A stretch of DNA of 64,000 nt, taken from the NCBI GenBank assembly GCA_013368445.1, contig JAACJO010000010.1, forward strand, positions 1,550,001 through 1,614,000, read 5' to 3'. Each line of letters opens with the position of its first letter. Within the stretch, counting starts at the first letter, position 1. Source of the stretch: Leucocoprinus leucothites. Lineage: Eukaryota; Basidiomycota; Agaricomycetes; Agaricales; Agaricaceae. Positions 45,834 through 57,617 of the stretch are shown here, piece by piece. The notes beneath the pieces were generated by a model. That model worked only from the letters and a program-made list of their open reading frames with translations. It ran no database searches and had not been told where the DNA came from. A program made the position numbers and the translations under genes.

Positions 45834-47983
45834 TTACCACTTCGTACCAGCGGCCACCCCATGAGCCTTGGACTTCAACCCAGCACCGGCCGTCTTCTGA
45901 CTCGCTGCCGCCTCACCTGCCAGCGCCGCATCTTTCTTGACCTTCGAAAGAGGGCTGATGACCTGCAGTGGTGATGGGAGCTGAAGCTGATGCGGGGGAG
46001 GCTTCACGGGTCTCAAACCACAGTCCTTCGGTGCCACATCTGCGCATTTCTCATGCGCCCTGTATGTGACAACACAACCAGATCAACACGAAACGAAAAG
46101 ATGAAATGAGGAAGTGACGCACTTCATGCCACAATCATCACAAGCCATGACCGGCCTCCAGCCAAGCCTCTTGAAACACACATCACACTTAGCCATCAAC
46201 AATCCACTCGAGAAGAACAGATCCAGCGGATTCCAGGCAAATACTCCAATCGTGCTCGCGCTCGCGCTCGTAGCCACTCCATGCTCCCCTTGAGCCTTCG
46301 CTCCGGTACCCGGTACCTGGAAACCGCTTTGCGCTGTACCAGCAGTAGCACTGATTTTCCTGGGTTTCGTTCCTGGCTTTATACTCGTGAACCTGTGCAT
46401 TCCGCCGCCCCCTCGACTACTAACGCTGGTGGCGCCGACGACACTACCATTTGATCCAATGGTTCGTATGGTTGATCCACCTTCGGTTGCAAATGCAGAC
46501 GAAACGGTCGAGCCAGCCGCCGTATGATACGAGTCCAGGGTGGCGATAGAAAATGTGCTCGCATCGTTCATCCCTAGATGGCTTGAGTCTACCGGAGAAG
46601 GTGTGTCTGTCGGGGGGAGGACAGGCACAGGTGTGGCATTGGGATCTGGGGTGGGTTTGATTGTCAAAACGGAACTGAGAGATGAAGGCGTGTTATTGAT
46701 ATGAGAGCGAACGACGGTAGTACTGTATCGCTGCGAACCAGCAGAGCCATCATTCTTCGTCAGTTCGAGGGGATTGAGAAGGGGTGTATCACTGGTTGTC
46801 GAAGAAACACCCCATTCGCTCTCAGGGTTAACACCAAGCTTTGACAATGCTTCAATCAGCTCCTCATCATCACTGTCCTCTCCTCCGCTTGATGAGCTGC
46901 TAAACCTCGAGCTGATTTTTTCCTTCTCGTTTGTTCTGATGGTCTTCCCAACACCCATACCAAAGCTGGGTATCCTCGGCGCAGGTGGAGGTCGCTTTCC
47001 ATCAGTCATAAACTTGATACTGCCGACATGAACGTCCTCTCCCTCCTCTGGCCGTAACAAAACATCCTCCTCGATCGCACGTAGGCGCTCCAGAATCATC
47101 CGTGTAGTCGGGCGCTTGGATGGATCGGTATTGAGACATTCCAGGCATAGATTCAAGAAGTCCGAGGGACAGTCAGGACTCGCTCGCTTACGGACCTCCG
47201 CTACGTCGATGCCGAAGTCTGGAGGATGCCGTTTAAAGTGTGTATCGTCCGCGAGCTTTCGAGCCGCAATCTCGCAAAATATAATTCCGAGCGAAAATAT
47301 GTCTGTCGGTAAATCAAACTCGTCACCAAGCAAAATTTCTGGCGACATGTAAGAATCGGTGCCGCAGAAGGTCAGCCGCTTGGATTCCTCCTCGTTTCTG
47401 GCGGCGATCCTTGCAAAGCCAAAATCAGTGACCTTGATGCGGCCATTGGAGGTAACCAGAAGGTTTTCCCCTTTGAGATCACGGTGAATGCATTTACGTG
47501 CATGCAAGTAGGCCAGGGCGCGAGTGACATCTGTCGCGAAAGATATCCGGAGCCTCCAGGGAAAGGGCTTCGACTTGTCATGGATGTAGAGGCGAACGTT
47601 TCCGTTCTCGATATACTCAGAAATTATGAATATGCGGTTGTCAGGATCCGGTGCGCGACTGAGGCCGATAAAGAGGCAGATATTGGGATGGCGACACTCC
47701 TTCATAAGACGCCATTCTCGCTCGAAATATTTCGCAACATCGTATTCCTTTGAGGGAAGAACTTCTTTAATTGCAACATCAATTCCAAGGTAGCTCCCTG
47801 AGACAGATATCAGCCTGTGCGATACGTTGGCTCGAATCTAATTTACCCTTGTAAACGTTGCCGAACGAGCCTGCGCCCAGCTTCTTCCAGTCACCCTTGA
47901 TATCCTGGCAGGAGGTCAGACGGGTCAAGGCGATGAAAGAGAAGGCATACATTGAAAGGAATGACATCGAATGGCTCCGACAT
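45834..47983 (-). CDS. Protein kinase with C-terminal C1-type zinc finger
   Basis: Start MSEPFDVIPFN (ATG 47983) precedes a 46-nt intron, then DIKGDWKKLGAGSFGNVYKG and, after a second intron, SYLGIDVAIKEVLPSKEYDV, so the glycine loop is split by an intron. The kinase core is canonical: HPNICLFIGLSRAPDPDN, CIHRDLKGENLLVTSNGR, VTDFGFARI, GTDSYMSPEILLGDEFDLPT. It resembles LIM/TES-like or MLK-like TKL kinases. A Ser/Thr-rich linker of about 220 residues follows. The C-terminus has CDVCFKRLGW, CDDCGMKAHEKCADVAPKDC, giving the C-x2-C, C-x2-C, H-x2-C, x7-C ligands of a C1 domain. C1 domains bind diacylglycerol or proteins at membranes; an atypical form is possible because the first His is not obvious. 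It lacks the family module of the other five kinases. Confidence 0.85.
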
Positions 47984-48566
47984 GGTTGTGGTCAGAGTGC
48001 AAGTTTTGAGCGCAGGCTCCTTGTGAGATTACACGGGGGTGCGCCGTGCCGTTTCAGACTGATGTCGATGATGTCCCGTTATGTCATCCTCTCATGTCTT
48101 TCCCGTGGGAATCATCTCCTCGACTTACTACCACTAGAGTCGCAGACAGGTTGACGCCCCGGGCAGCAAGCAGACTTAAGCCTCACGTCATACCGGCCAA
48201 GGAGTCTAGCTGTTCAGAAACTTAGCCAGTTGATTGCTGAACTCCGCATCATCTCGTCTTCGGGTACGCGGTGATGGCTCAGCCAGGATTCTGCTTCGGC
48301 TAGCTTCTATTCAACAGATGCAGAGGACCCGTGCTTGGTAGTCAATGCCTTCCCATTCTAGGGGTTGAGGTTTCTATTGGTCACAACTTGCTACGACATG
48401 TACAAAACTCCATAGATGCACGAATCTGCCAGGAACAGTGGCGAACCTATCCCATTCGAACAAGACAAGATACGTGCGGGGAACTCAGTCGGAAAGACGA
48501 CTACATTCGCCTTCGATTTTCAGACCTGGTGATAAGAGTTCTTCATTTGAGCCCAGATTAGGTGCA
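47984..48566. other. Intergenic region upstream of the C1-domain kinase
   Basis: 580 bp between two minus-strand kinase genes; it should contain the promoter of the C1-domain kinase and the terminator of the next kinase. No gene or repeat was recognised. Confidence 0.4.
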
Positions 48567-50150
48567 TCAATGCGATAACGTACGCACACTATTCAGGATA
48601 TTTTCGACTTGATTTGCGTCCAGTTGAGTGTTGCTGCATGCATGAACGGTCGGAAAGTGAAAGTCTTGGCTCTCTCGAGTTTCCCCTTGACAGCGTCTAA
48701 CCAGCCCCTCCCTTTCAAGTGTTTGTATAATCCACTGACACGTCGGGCGGTCTTCAGGCTTTTGCTCCCAACAGCTGTGCATCAGGTCGCAAGTCTTCCT
48801 GTGCCTTGTATCCGACCCAGGTTCAGTAGATGGGCTCCTCTGTGGCGGAACAGGCAAGTGGCCCGAAATTATTGCCCGCACAACCTGGAAATCCTCCTTA
48901 CACTCGTAGTAAGGGATTTTTTGGGTGAGGATCTATAATATATCCGGAACTGAGCTACAGGGATTTCAAGATCCTGATTTCTTACCTCGTAGCAGACCAA
49001 TCCAAAGGCCCATATATCACTGGCTTCCGTTCGTCGGCTGTTTCCCTGCGCTGATAGCTCGGGCGCAATCCAGCGAAATGAACACCCGCTCACTGTACTC
49101 AATCCACCGTTAGTATATGCAATGGTGTTATTGACAAGCACGGATGACAGCCCAAAATCCGTGAGACAGGCTTCACCGACGTCGTTGACAAGGACGTTCA
49201 CCTAAGTAACTGTAGGTCAGCAGATCGGATTGTTTGAATTTTGACCTGTCGGCCACCTACCCCTTTCAAATCGCCGTGAATAATTTTCCGGTCATGCAAA
49301 TACGCCAAACCTTTGGCGACATCATGAATCTAATCACGATTAGCGTCTCGTCCTTGTAAAAAGTGATCATGCTCACGAGTGGAATACGAGGTTCCGATGG
49401 ATTCTCCTTCAGGAAGGTAACGAGATTTCCTCTCTCCATCCACGGTGATACCAGACATACCCGTTGACTACTTTGGTCCAGGAAATAGATACCCAAGAAG
49501 GGCGTGATGTTCGGATGTTGTAGACAGCTCCACAAAATAGCTTCCTTGGCAAAAATCTGAGGGACTCGCTAGCGTCAGCCGTCGACCTATGTGCTTATAC
49601 TGTCCATTGTATGAAAATACCATAAACTAACCTTCCAAAAACCCTCGGCCCCCGACCGCTGAAAGGGGCGTATGACCTTCAGGCAGAGCGTTTTATTCAT
49701 ATGGAATATCTTGTAAACATCGCCGAATCCACCCCAAAACATAGGCGTATCAAGAGTAGATGAAATGTCTTTGAGGATGTAGCAATGGGGAATGTCTAGG
49801 GGGGACTTGCAGAGCCTGTATAAGGCAACCAAGGAGTGCTTGCGAAGCCAACCTGGTACCACAGAGTCCGGTTGTTGAAGAAGCTATTAGAATAAGAAAC
49901 CCGATGTTAACTTCTTTCTAAGAGCACAGCACCCAGGTACGCGACTAGGGGCTCACCAAGTGCAGGTAATTAGAGATCGTTAAAGCGTGCTCATCAGTGA
50001 GGGCCTGCAGCCCCCTCCTTCTTTTAGGAGTACGTAGGACTTCAGAGAGGAGGTCTAGCAGGCGGGTATTGACCAAAGAGGTACTACGGAATGATGGTTC
50101 AGCAACCCAAACACCTCGGTACCCAAGCCTGGGTGCGGTAGTATTAGCCT
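48567..50150 (-). CDS. TKL-type protein kinase with HGDLKG loop (5' end uncertain)
   Basis: Exons join to give an N-terminal helical module LLSEVLRTPKRRRGLQ-ALTDEHALTI, then PGWLRKHSLVALYRLC, glycine loop FWGGFGDVYKI, catalytic Lys in LCLKVIRPF, HPNITPFLGIYFLDQ, VSPWMERGNLVTFL, KIIHGDLKG (Gly replaces the Arg of HRD), DFGLSSVLVNNTIAYT, FRWIAPEL and DIWAFGLVCYEV. All catalytic Asp and Lys residues are present. The C-terminal lobe ends near QVENILNSV. The module-bearing exon begins after a likely acceptor (CTAATAC..CACCCAG near 50130) and lacks an ATG, so a further 5' exon probably lies upstream. It is a paralog of the kinases at 5.1, 9.9, 59.3 and 61.1 kb. Confidence 0.78.
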
Positions 50151-53100
50151 ACTCACAAACATGTGCAAGAGATAGTAGTACAGATGTCGCGACAGCGGAT
50201 TCTATGGGACGTTATGTTGTTCGGGGATGTCAAGTTGCAGCTCGTTGGGTTTGGAGTGGATAAGCCAAGCATTTCGTTGGATTAGAGGGAAATTTGAGCC
50301 CTAAGAACGAGGTCCTATAAGTCGATCAACAATTATAATATATATATGAATACATTATGCGGCGATTAGGGACAATGTCCTTTGCCTCATTGAAATGACG
50401 GGATTTCAGGGAATTTCTTCTAATGAGACGTTAGTTCCGCTTAATCGACCTCGGAGGGTTCCATAAAGTTTGGAAGGCAAAGAAACGGGAATCACATGAG
50501 AAACCGTTGGTGGTATTAATCAACTTCGTGACTATATGGGGCTATATAACTTCCAAAAGGATAAGAAATCGAAAAGTCGCACATGGCAAGTACATAGATA
50601 TGACCCTGAATATCGGATGAGCACCGTCATGGAAGCAGCAGCCATCGCTGTCTAGAGCAGTACATAGATGCTGCCTTTTGGGGTTAATTCAGCCCACGGG
50701 TAACGGGCAGCCTCAGGCTTAATTCCGTGAATTGATGTGGCTACTATGACCTGATTTCCATGTCAAGGTTTTCGTTTTGTACTTGCTAACGTTGAGGAAT
50801 GTGTTCAACTTCACCTGGCCCTTTGTCCATCATGAGTAGGAGTCATGAGAGCTGCGTTTACACCGGGCCGGCTGGTTCAAGAACTTTGGGAAAGCTGCCT
50901 TCCTCCAAAAATACTATACGTGAAACTGAGGTAGAGTTCAGAGATCAGACTCGGAGCGACCGAATTGGAAAATGTAACAAGTACGGGAATGCTCCATCTC
51001 GGGTGACCTGGCCGATGTTGAGCTCTTCGAGCACTAGGTACAATATGAGTTTTGATTGTGGCTAAATGTGCCGTGACCGAGAATGTACATCAGAGAAAAT
51101 CTATAGTTTGCTTCTTTTCCATTCTGATTGTGTACGAGTACTTAAGTATCGATACTAAGAGATATCAGAACAGCACAGTCTCCGTATGGGTTCCTGTCAC
51201 TTGGGAGCAAAAGCAAGATAGATAAAAGGGGGTTCACATGGACATCATTGCACCGGGCGCATTCGAGTCGGGATCCGATAATGATACTCTGCCGCGCTGC
51301 TTGGTGGGATACTCGTGTGGCATCCCGAGTATGGTAATTCGCAACATAATAATCGGGACAGCCTTCTTGCTCGAAATACACCAGATATGGGGTTAGACAT
51401 TTACCGACTTCTCCGATTTTCATGGTATAGTACCACTTTGCCAACCGTGTTGTAGAGTCATTTTTTGGACAAAGGAACTGGCGTCACGTGAAGTCCCCGC
51501 GCGTCTATTTCGACCCTCCCCGTCTGATAGGCTCGATATTGACAGGGGAAGAGGAACGCCAAAGATCACATCGATTAGTAACCACTAGAAATGTCAGATA
51601 TAGCAACTTGCCTTAGCGCGATTCGAGGTTAATACCATGTACCATGCATATCAGGTTTGGTGAGCTGCCAATAACTTCGTTACACCAAACTATTTTAAGC
51701 GCTTTCATGTACGATCTCCACCAGCCTCAGCGATTGAGGGAACCTTTCGGACAGTACTTCCGGCTGGAAACTTCTGAAGGTATTTTTGGAAAACCTCCGC
51801 TGGAAGCCTCCGTCAACACCATCATTCCAAGATCTATTTGGAGATATTTCGAAGCAAGGGTCATTAATCTCCGCATCAAGTATTTGAGAAGCAGATCCAG
51901 TTTATGCCACCGTAGACCTTGATGCAATTGCATTAAAATTTGTTTCTCCATCGCACCAGAGAAGTGAACTCAACCTTTGAGTTCGCAGGAGGAAGTTGGG
52001 CACTAAAACGGGTCCGACAAGCTGGACTAGACCGGTTCTTTGAGGAATGCACATGGGGCCACTTGCATCATGCTGGGAGAGACTGGGGTTGTCAATCGCT
52101 GGGAATCAACTATGCAAATGCAATCAGTATGGTTGAGTAGGATGTTCCACGTCATAATCATTCTAAATGCCTAGAAAAACAGTGACTTAGGTGGCAGGTT
52201 TCCCACTCATCCTTCCACAAATCAAACACAAATACTTCTCATAAACTGAGGTCTGACGCTGGGATTATATTGCGAGAGGGTTTTTGTGCTTCTGGTGGCT
52301 GGACAAATTATGGCCGAGTCTAATGGGTTGACCAGATGACAACTGTGTTGCCCATGCGAAGGCCGATGTTTTCTGGGGTTCGATGTTTACTGCCGAGCTT
52401 GACCACCAGCGGCTAGACGAACTCAGGTTTGTCTCAGATGTCGTGATAACAAATGTGTAGGATTTTCCAAAATGGTGTCGCTCATCTTCTTTGATTTGAT
52501 ATTCAATGAGGCCATGATGCACGGTAGATTTCAAGGAGGTCGAGAAGCACACATGTTTCCAGAGAAGTCCAAAGCTCGAGTTCTATGTTTATTATTTTTG
52601 ATGGTAATCAATTGGGGATAGACATAGTATATGGCTGAAAGTAGGCTAGTGACAAGAAGCTCCCTCCGTTGTTTAAGCCCACAGATTGTATGCTTGAGAA
52701 AAAAGGGTGATGGCTGAATCTGTGCCACATCATGTGGAACAGGGACTAGCCACTTACCATAAAAGGTGCTGCCATGACGACCTGCACAGTACACAGGATG
52801 CACCAATTACGCTAGCTTCAGCATGATCCAATAGCTGTATTTCTGCTCCTGCAGTACCGCCGTGCATATCGTGGAATCAACCACGAAACGTGGTTCTGCA
52901 GGGACAAGCTACATGCGAGGCCGTCCATCTAAGATTTTGCAGGATGAAAACAGTGGGATTCTGGAGTGGGTCTGGGCATGAATTCAATCCATGAAATCAT
53001 GATTAAAGGTATGTCTCGATTCAAGAAAAGAGCGGAGAACAAATGATGTGGGAAAGAGGGAGGGAGGCTCCCAGGACCGTCGTTACACATCTCCAGGCCG

Positions 53101-55226
53101 GGGTGTTACAGCGGAAACCGCCGGGAGTTCTATGTTTGGCGATATAAAATGGTTGCCAGTACACTCATAGGTTATAACTATGTCAATATACTTAAATCAC
53201 ATCTACTTAATAGGTTTCTTAGGTTGATGCACTTGCATTTTTTGGAGCACAGCACAATGCATCAGGTCAAGATAACAACAGTCGAGGTTACTTATAAGTC
53301 TCGGGATTCCTAAATAACTGGAAGTCCTTCCATAGCCTTTAGAAAAAAATACGCTCTAAACGATTCTAAACTCACGAAAATGGACAGGCCGAACATGCCG
53401 GTGACCATATCAGCTTTTGAATCATCGGATCCCTAAACTACTTGTGTTGTAAACTTTAATCTGACAGTGGCCAGAGTCTCAACTCCCTCCTATGGTGCTG
53501 GTCACCGAGCTATTTTGGTGCAAGTGCCAATTTGGTTGGACCTCGACTCAAAAATAAATAAAATAAAATATAAATACCCTCCAGCATTGTCCTCGATATA
53601 TGGGCCAAAATCATTATTACTGATTCATTGCTGTTGAAAGGCCATGCGGCCACGTCAAAGTAAGTCCAAGCATCCAGTTCAAGGCAGTACCATTGTATCC
53701 CAGTGGTTCCTACTGACATATTAAATCAGATTAGATGCTTAGTAATATACTACTTTAGGAAGTACCTATATATGGATGACATGACATCACTTTGCCAATT
53801 CCCGAGAACCTCCATGAAATAACTCCGTCAATTTTCACCCAAAAAAAAGCTGTCTATACAATTTGCTCAGACTGATGAAAGGAGCATTTTTTTTTTTACA
53901 GAGGAATAATAAATCGGACAAAATATGTATGTGTGACTCATTTCGTTTGCACTAAAGTTGCGGCGTTTGGGTGACTCGCACCATAGCCAGAAACGCTCAT
54001 TCTAAACCACAATTTCGAACCCGGTACTGAGTACTGAATGTTGAATGATCAAATGGAAGATTCAGTCACCCGATTTAGTAAGCCCGGCTACCAAGCTCCT
54101 GGGCCATTGTGTATTCACTGTCCCACCTCTCAGTCAGCATGGTGAGGATTTGGGCAAGTTTCAAATTTCAACCGTTGGCTCCGCTCAGGGGCGAGTGGCA
54201 TCAACAGCGCGATCTCAAATGAAATATAATTAGAAAACTGACAAGCTCATCTCGTCAATGCGAACTTAAGGGGATTAGCGTCAAAACTCTTACCTCATAC
54301 GATTCCAAATGATCAAGCTTCGACGCACTTAGATCGTCTCTCTCGAGCCTCATTTGACCTTGTGCTTGAAGTTCGGCTAGTACTATTCAAGCCTTTCCAG
54401 CTTCATGCAGAAGAATTGCTGTGGTCACTACGGTATCCCTTCAATGTTCTCCGCTGACGCAGGAACTTGCACGAAGGGAACATAAACTTCTCCGCCTTCA
54501 TGTAATCATCGTCATCTCCATTTGCCTAGGCAGTGGAGGTGGCTGTCTACTTCGATAAAATGGTGCTTAATGCAGTGAAATAAATCGTTACGGTTTGGAA
54601 CACTTGATATACACTGTTGGAGTCTCAAAGTCGACAGGGTTTAGAGAATAATCTACATTTAAAACCTATGGAAACAGTAATAAGCAAGCCAATGACTAGC
54701 CAAACATAGTAATTGGCTGGTCGAGTAGTCGTTTGACCAGTCAACGTTATCTTGACTTGACCAGATACAGCCGAAAGCCTATTAGCCGGAAGGGCACCCA
54801 CTTGCCACCTAGGCGTTCTCTCCTTGCGATGTAAGTTAAGAGTTGAGTCTAATCGCCGGGCTATGGGAGTGCTGTTTCCTGAGTGACACCAAAAGATGGG
54901 TCAAATCTCTGCTTAGACCATCCAGGTTGACGGTATGTTGACGTCAAGGATAGTATTGGCACCAACAGCATCGGCACACCTTGAGAAAGGGAGCGACGGA
55001 GCCTAGAGACACATCTGTTGAATGGGGTTATGCACCCTGATAGGTGGCGGGGTTCCGGTGAGTTTTAGGCTCCCTTACATCGCGCCGAATGTGATGGAAT
55101 TCAGAAAGTTTGAGAAAGGGCATCGGCAATCGGAAACTTAGCAAAGAACCCGAATCTCGAGAGTGTTCGTCTTTGTGGCATAATTCGATCTTTGTGTTTG
55201 AATAACGACTGCATCAGAAAACGACG
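50151..55226. other. Gene-poor region, about 5 kb
   Basis: No open frame longer than about 95 codons has domain signal, and none joins with neighbours through splice sites into a convincing gene. Local composition is mixed: AT-rich pieces at 50330-50350 and 53545-53575, a run of T at 53888-53899, and more balanced stretches elsewhere. No reverse transcriptase, transposase or long terminal repeats were recognised. The upstream exon and promoter of the 48.6 kb kinase probably occupy its left edge, and the CBP3 promoter its right edge. It may hold decayed transposon or gene relics too old to recognise by eye, or noncoding RNA. Confidence 0.5.
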
Positions 55227-55303
55227 TTTCTCTTAATTTTCTCTTAATCACCTTAAAAACACATCTTAAGGTGGTTAAGGTGATTAAGGGAAATTAACAG
55301 AAA
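55227..55303. repeat. Near-perfect inverted repeat, about 29-bp arms
   Basis: The left arm at 55227-55256 and the right arm at 55275-55303 are reverse complements except for a few positions (for example CTTAATCACCTTAA against TTAAGGTGATTAAG). The spacer of 18 bp contains a further partial copy, CTTAAGGTGG. A transcript would fold into a long hairpin. It lies about 100 bp before the preferred CBP3 start codon, so in the promoter or 5' UTR. It could be a small MITE-like insertion or a paired regulator site. Confidence 0.8.
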
Positions 55304-55402
55304 TGTGGTTTTCCTCATGTGAGCTGCAATTCCGGGATCACGTGCTTCTGCGTTTCAGTGCGAGGGTTTCGCGTTCCGAAAGTCGTTTGGATGCAGACGA
55401 GC

Positions 55403-56503
55403 ATGCTTCCCAGAACACTCCTTACCCGCACCCTCACACGGTCCCTAGCTTCTCCAGCACGTCTACGACTTCCTCTACGATGCATTACAACTCAACCTCA
55501 ACAACCTTCAAAGGGCTGGTTAACCCAGAAAATCGAGTCTTCCCCAACCGCAAGAAAGTGGTTTATGGCCATCGCCAAAGGGCTTGGCTACCAAAGTCCT
55601 AAGCAGCTTGCTGGTGGGCGTGCCTTTGTGCTCTACGAGCGTGTAGCTGCTCCTACACCTGACCAAGATCCTCTGTTTTGGCAAAAAGGTCCGCATATGA
55701 TGTCAAAGCCTTGCCCCCAACTAACATTTTGCTGTACAGAGTGTCATCTACCACCGACGTTTCAATCGTGGTTCACCGTGACAAACCTCCATATATGGCT
55801 CCTTACCGTTCGGCTACGCGCTCTCCCTCAAGAACACGGAAAATATTACGTCCAAGCCCTCATAGACCACTTTTTCATGGATGTTGAAGACCGCATCCGC
55901 ACTGTCCTCCAACCCCCTCTCAAACCCTCCCACCCATACACATTTATTTCACCATTTTACGTTAATCCTAATGTCCCACAAACCGATTCTACATCGTCTG
56001 ACCCCGGCTCTGAGCCAACTTCAAAAACAAAGCGCAGAGGTCGCGCTCCTGACCGTATCGTCAACCGCCAAATGAAGATCTTCAAAGAACAATGGGCAGG
56101 TATGGGTCTCAGTTTTGACCTCGCCCTTGTCAAAGGCGACCGGGAAATGGCTGCCGCTGTATGGCGTAATCTCCTCGGCGGGCGTGGTGCTCGTGGTATC
56201 GCATATGCCGACTCTCCCAATGGCCTTCATTATCGTCGTGCTATAAACCTTGTTGGAGGCGAGGTTGTCAATGTCGCCAAACTTGATGTCGACAAGGAGG
56301 AGATGCGAGATGATGGGTCGGGCGTGCACGACTTCCCACCTTCCGAGGTTGATAAGTATGTCACCTATCCTGAACTCATGCTTGATCTCGTTCGCTATGT
56401 TCGACGCGAGCTCGCTCGGCTCGAGAAAGTCAGCGACCACGATATCATGGCGGGCGACTGGGAGCTGCTCAAGTTCCCTTCTATCAGGGACCCTAATCTT
56501 TAG
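55403..56503 (+). CDS. CBP3: CBP3/UQCC1-like ubiquinol-cytochrome c chaperone
   Basis: Exons 55403-55688 and 55740-56503 join in frame to 349 residues. The start MLPRTLLTRTLTRSLASPAR is an Arg-rich mitochondrial leader; a longer upstream extension is open but less typical. The ubiquinol-cytochrome c chaperone domain shows FQSWFTVTNLHIWLLTVRLR, YVQALIDHFFMDVEDRIRTV, RIVNRQMKIFKEQWAGMGLS, DREMAAAVWRNLLGGRG and YPELMLDLVRYVRRELARLE. With Cbp6, yeast Cbp3 binds the mitoribosome exit and newly made cytochrome b during complex III assembly. The 51-nt intron has a CTAAC branch point but is a stop-free multiple of three, so a retained form would still be readable. A Ser/Thr-rich, basic insert lies between residues 195 and 215. 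Confidence 0.9.
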   Translation: MLPRTLLTRTLTRSLASPARLRLPLRCITTQPQQPSKGWLTQKIESSPTARKWFMAIAKGLGYQSPKQLAGGRAFVLYERVAAPTPDQDPLFWQKGPHMMSKPCPQLTFCCTECHLPPTFQSWFTVTNLHIWLLTVRLRALPQEHGKYYVQALIDHFFMDVEDRIRTVLQPPLKPSHPYTFISPFYVNPNVPQTDSTSSDPGSEPTSKTKRRGRAPDRIVNRQMKIFKEQWAGMGLSFDLALVKGDREMAAAVWRNLLGGRGARGIAYADSPNGLHYRRAINLVGGEVVNVAKLDVDKEEMRDDGSGVHDFPPSEVDKYVTYPELMLDLVRYVRRELARLEKVSDHDIMAGDWELLKFPSIRDPNL

Positions 56504-56700
56504 ATATTGTACTTTACATAGACGCGACACCGAATCACGATTTTCGGTATACTTTAATAGTCATTGCCAGATGTGCGCATAATGCTAAATAAATAATCGC
56601 GCGAGTTTGGCATCTACAACAATTGTTTCAGTGTTCCGGTGTTCAGCACACTAACTACTTCGGAATTACACAACCGAAAAAAAAGATACGAACGAAAAAA

Positions 56701-56772
56701 TTCGGATACGGGGAATTGAACCCCGGGCTATCGCGTGAGAGGCGATAATGTTAGCCACTACACCATATCCGA
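56701..56772 (-). tRNA. tRNA-Glu (anticodon CTC)
   Basis: Read on the minus strand, the 72-nt gene starts TCGGATATGGTGTAG and ends CCCCGTATCCGAA. The acceptor stem TCGGATA/TATCCGA pairs over 7 bp. The anticodon stem ATCGC/GCGAT closes the 7-base loop CTCTCAC, with CTC at the anticodon. The T arm shows the B-box GGTTCAATTCC between CGGGG and CCCCG. There is no intron. A T-run follows the 3' end (minus strand), as expected for a Pol III terminator. The nearest genes are CBP3 and MDM35. Confidence 0.96.
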
Positions 56773-56905
56773 CTGGTTGTTAAGTCCTGTTTTATGATTT
56801 GCATGTGAACACCGGATACAACATCTCTGCCGGCCTAATTCGTATTCATCAACATCAATATTTCAACGCATCCTCTTTTCTTGGACCTCCTCTCCAACAT
56901 AACCC

Positions 56906-57294
56906 ATGGCCGATAGCCTCTCACCAGAATGCACACCTCTTAAACACGAATACGACTCTTGTTTTAATGCTTGGTTTGAAGGCTACCTGGAGCCTGCCGT
57001 CGCAGCTTCCACGAATCCAGAAATTCGCTCTGCTTACTCAAAACGCAAAGCTGAAGAATTCAATTCCAAATGTGGGCCTGTTTGGGAGAAATATAGAGCT
57101 TGTATCAAGGTACGCCTGGTTGCCCTCTTATTGTACTTTTTGTTGAACTCATGAGGGTTGGCAAAACCCGATAGAAAGCAGTGAAGGATAGAGGACTTGA
57201 TGTACTGCTTCAGCAAGCAAGAGAGGAACACCCTTTGACAGAGCCTCCACCTCCACCTCCTGCGAATGCCCCGTCTAGCACAAAGAAGGCATAG
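56906..57294 (+). CDS. MDM35: MDM35/TRIAP1-like twin CX9C protein
   Basis: Exons 56906-57109 and 57175-57294 give 107 residues. The protein begins MADSLSPECTPLKHEYDSC and carries two C-x9-C motifs: CTPLKHEYDSC and CGPVWEKYRAC. These form a helical hairpin stabilised by disulphides and imported by the Mia40 pathway. Mdm35/TRIAP1 binds PRELI/Ups proteins in the intermembrane space and so supports phosphatidic acid transfer for cardiolipin synthesis. The C-terminal Pro-rich tail PPPPPP is an extension common in fungi. Near neighbours CBP3 and bL33m are also mitochondrial. Confidence 0.93.
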
Positions 57295-57617
57295 TGTCGA
57301 AGGAATCCTTGGTGAGCCGTGTCTCTACATTGGACCTCGATCTTGATTGAGAGGGTACGGTTGTAATTAGATGTACCATCTATACACCCAACTTAAATTG
57401 AAATATTCCTCCCCACAATTACTGAAAAATACTCTCGTCTTTCAGCCGGAAGCCAAGTCGAGTTCGACGCGATTCCGTCCCGATCACTTCAGCTCTAAAC
57501 ATACACAAACAAAAACATGCCGTTCACCGTTCGCGTTTCCGGTCATTTTGGCATTTACCAGCTTTCTCCAACAGCGTCTCCATCTTCACGCCCTCAAAGC
57601 ACCGGGCTGACGTCAAA

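Noticed and set aside
53990..54040. Possible tRNA B-box (GAACCCGG on the plus strand)
   Set aside because: The flanking bases do not form a T stem and no acceptor or anticodon stem is present.
50151..55226. Retrotransposon or DNA transposon
   Set aside because: No polymerase, integrase or transposase motif and no long terminal repeats were recognised by eye.
55319..55402. Upstream in-frame start of CBP3
   Set aside because: The extension lacks mitochondrial leader character, while the ATG at 55403 opens directly onto an Arg-rich leader.
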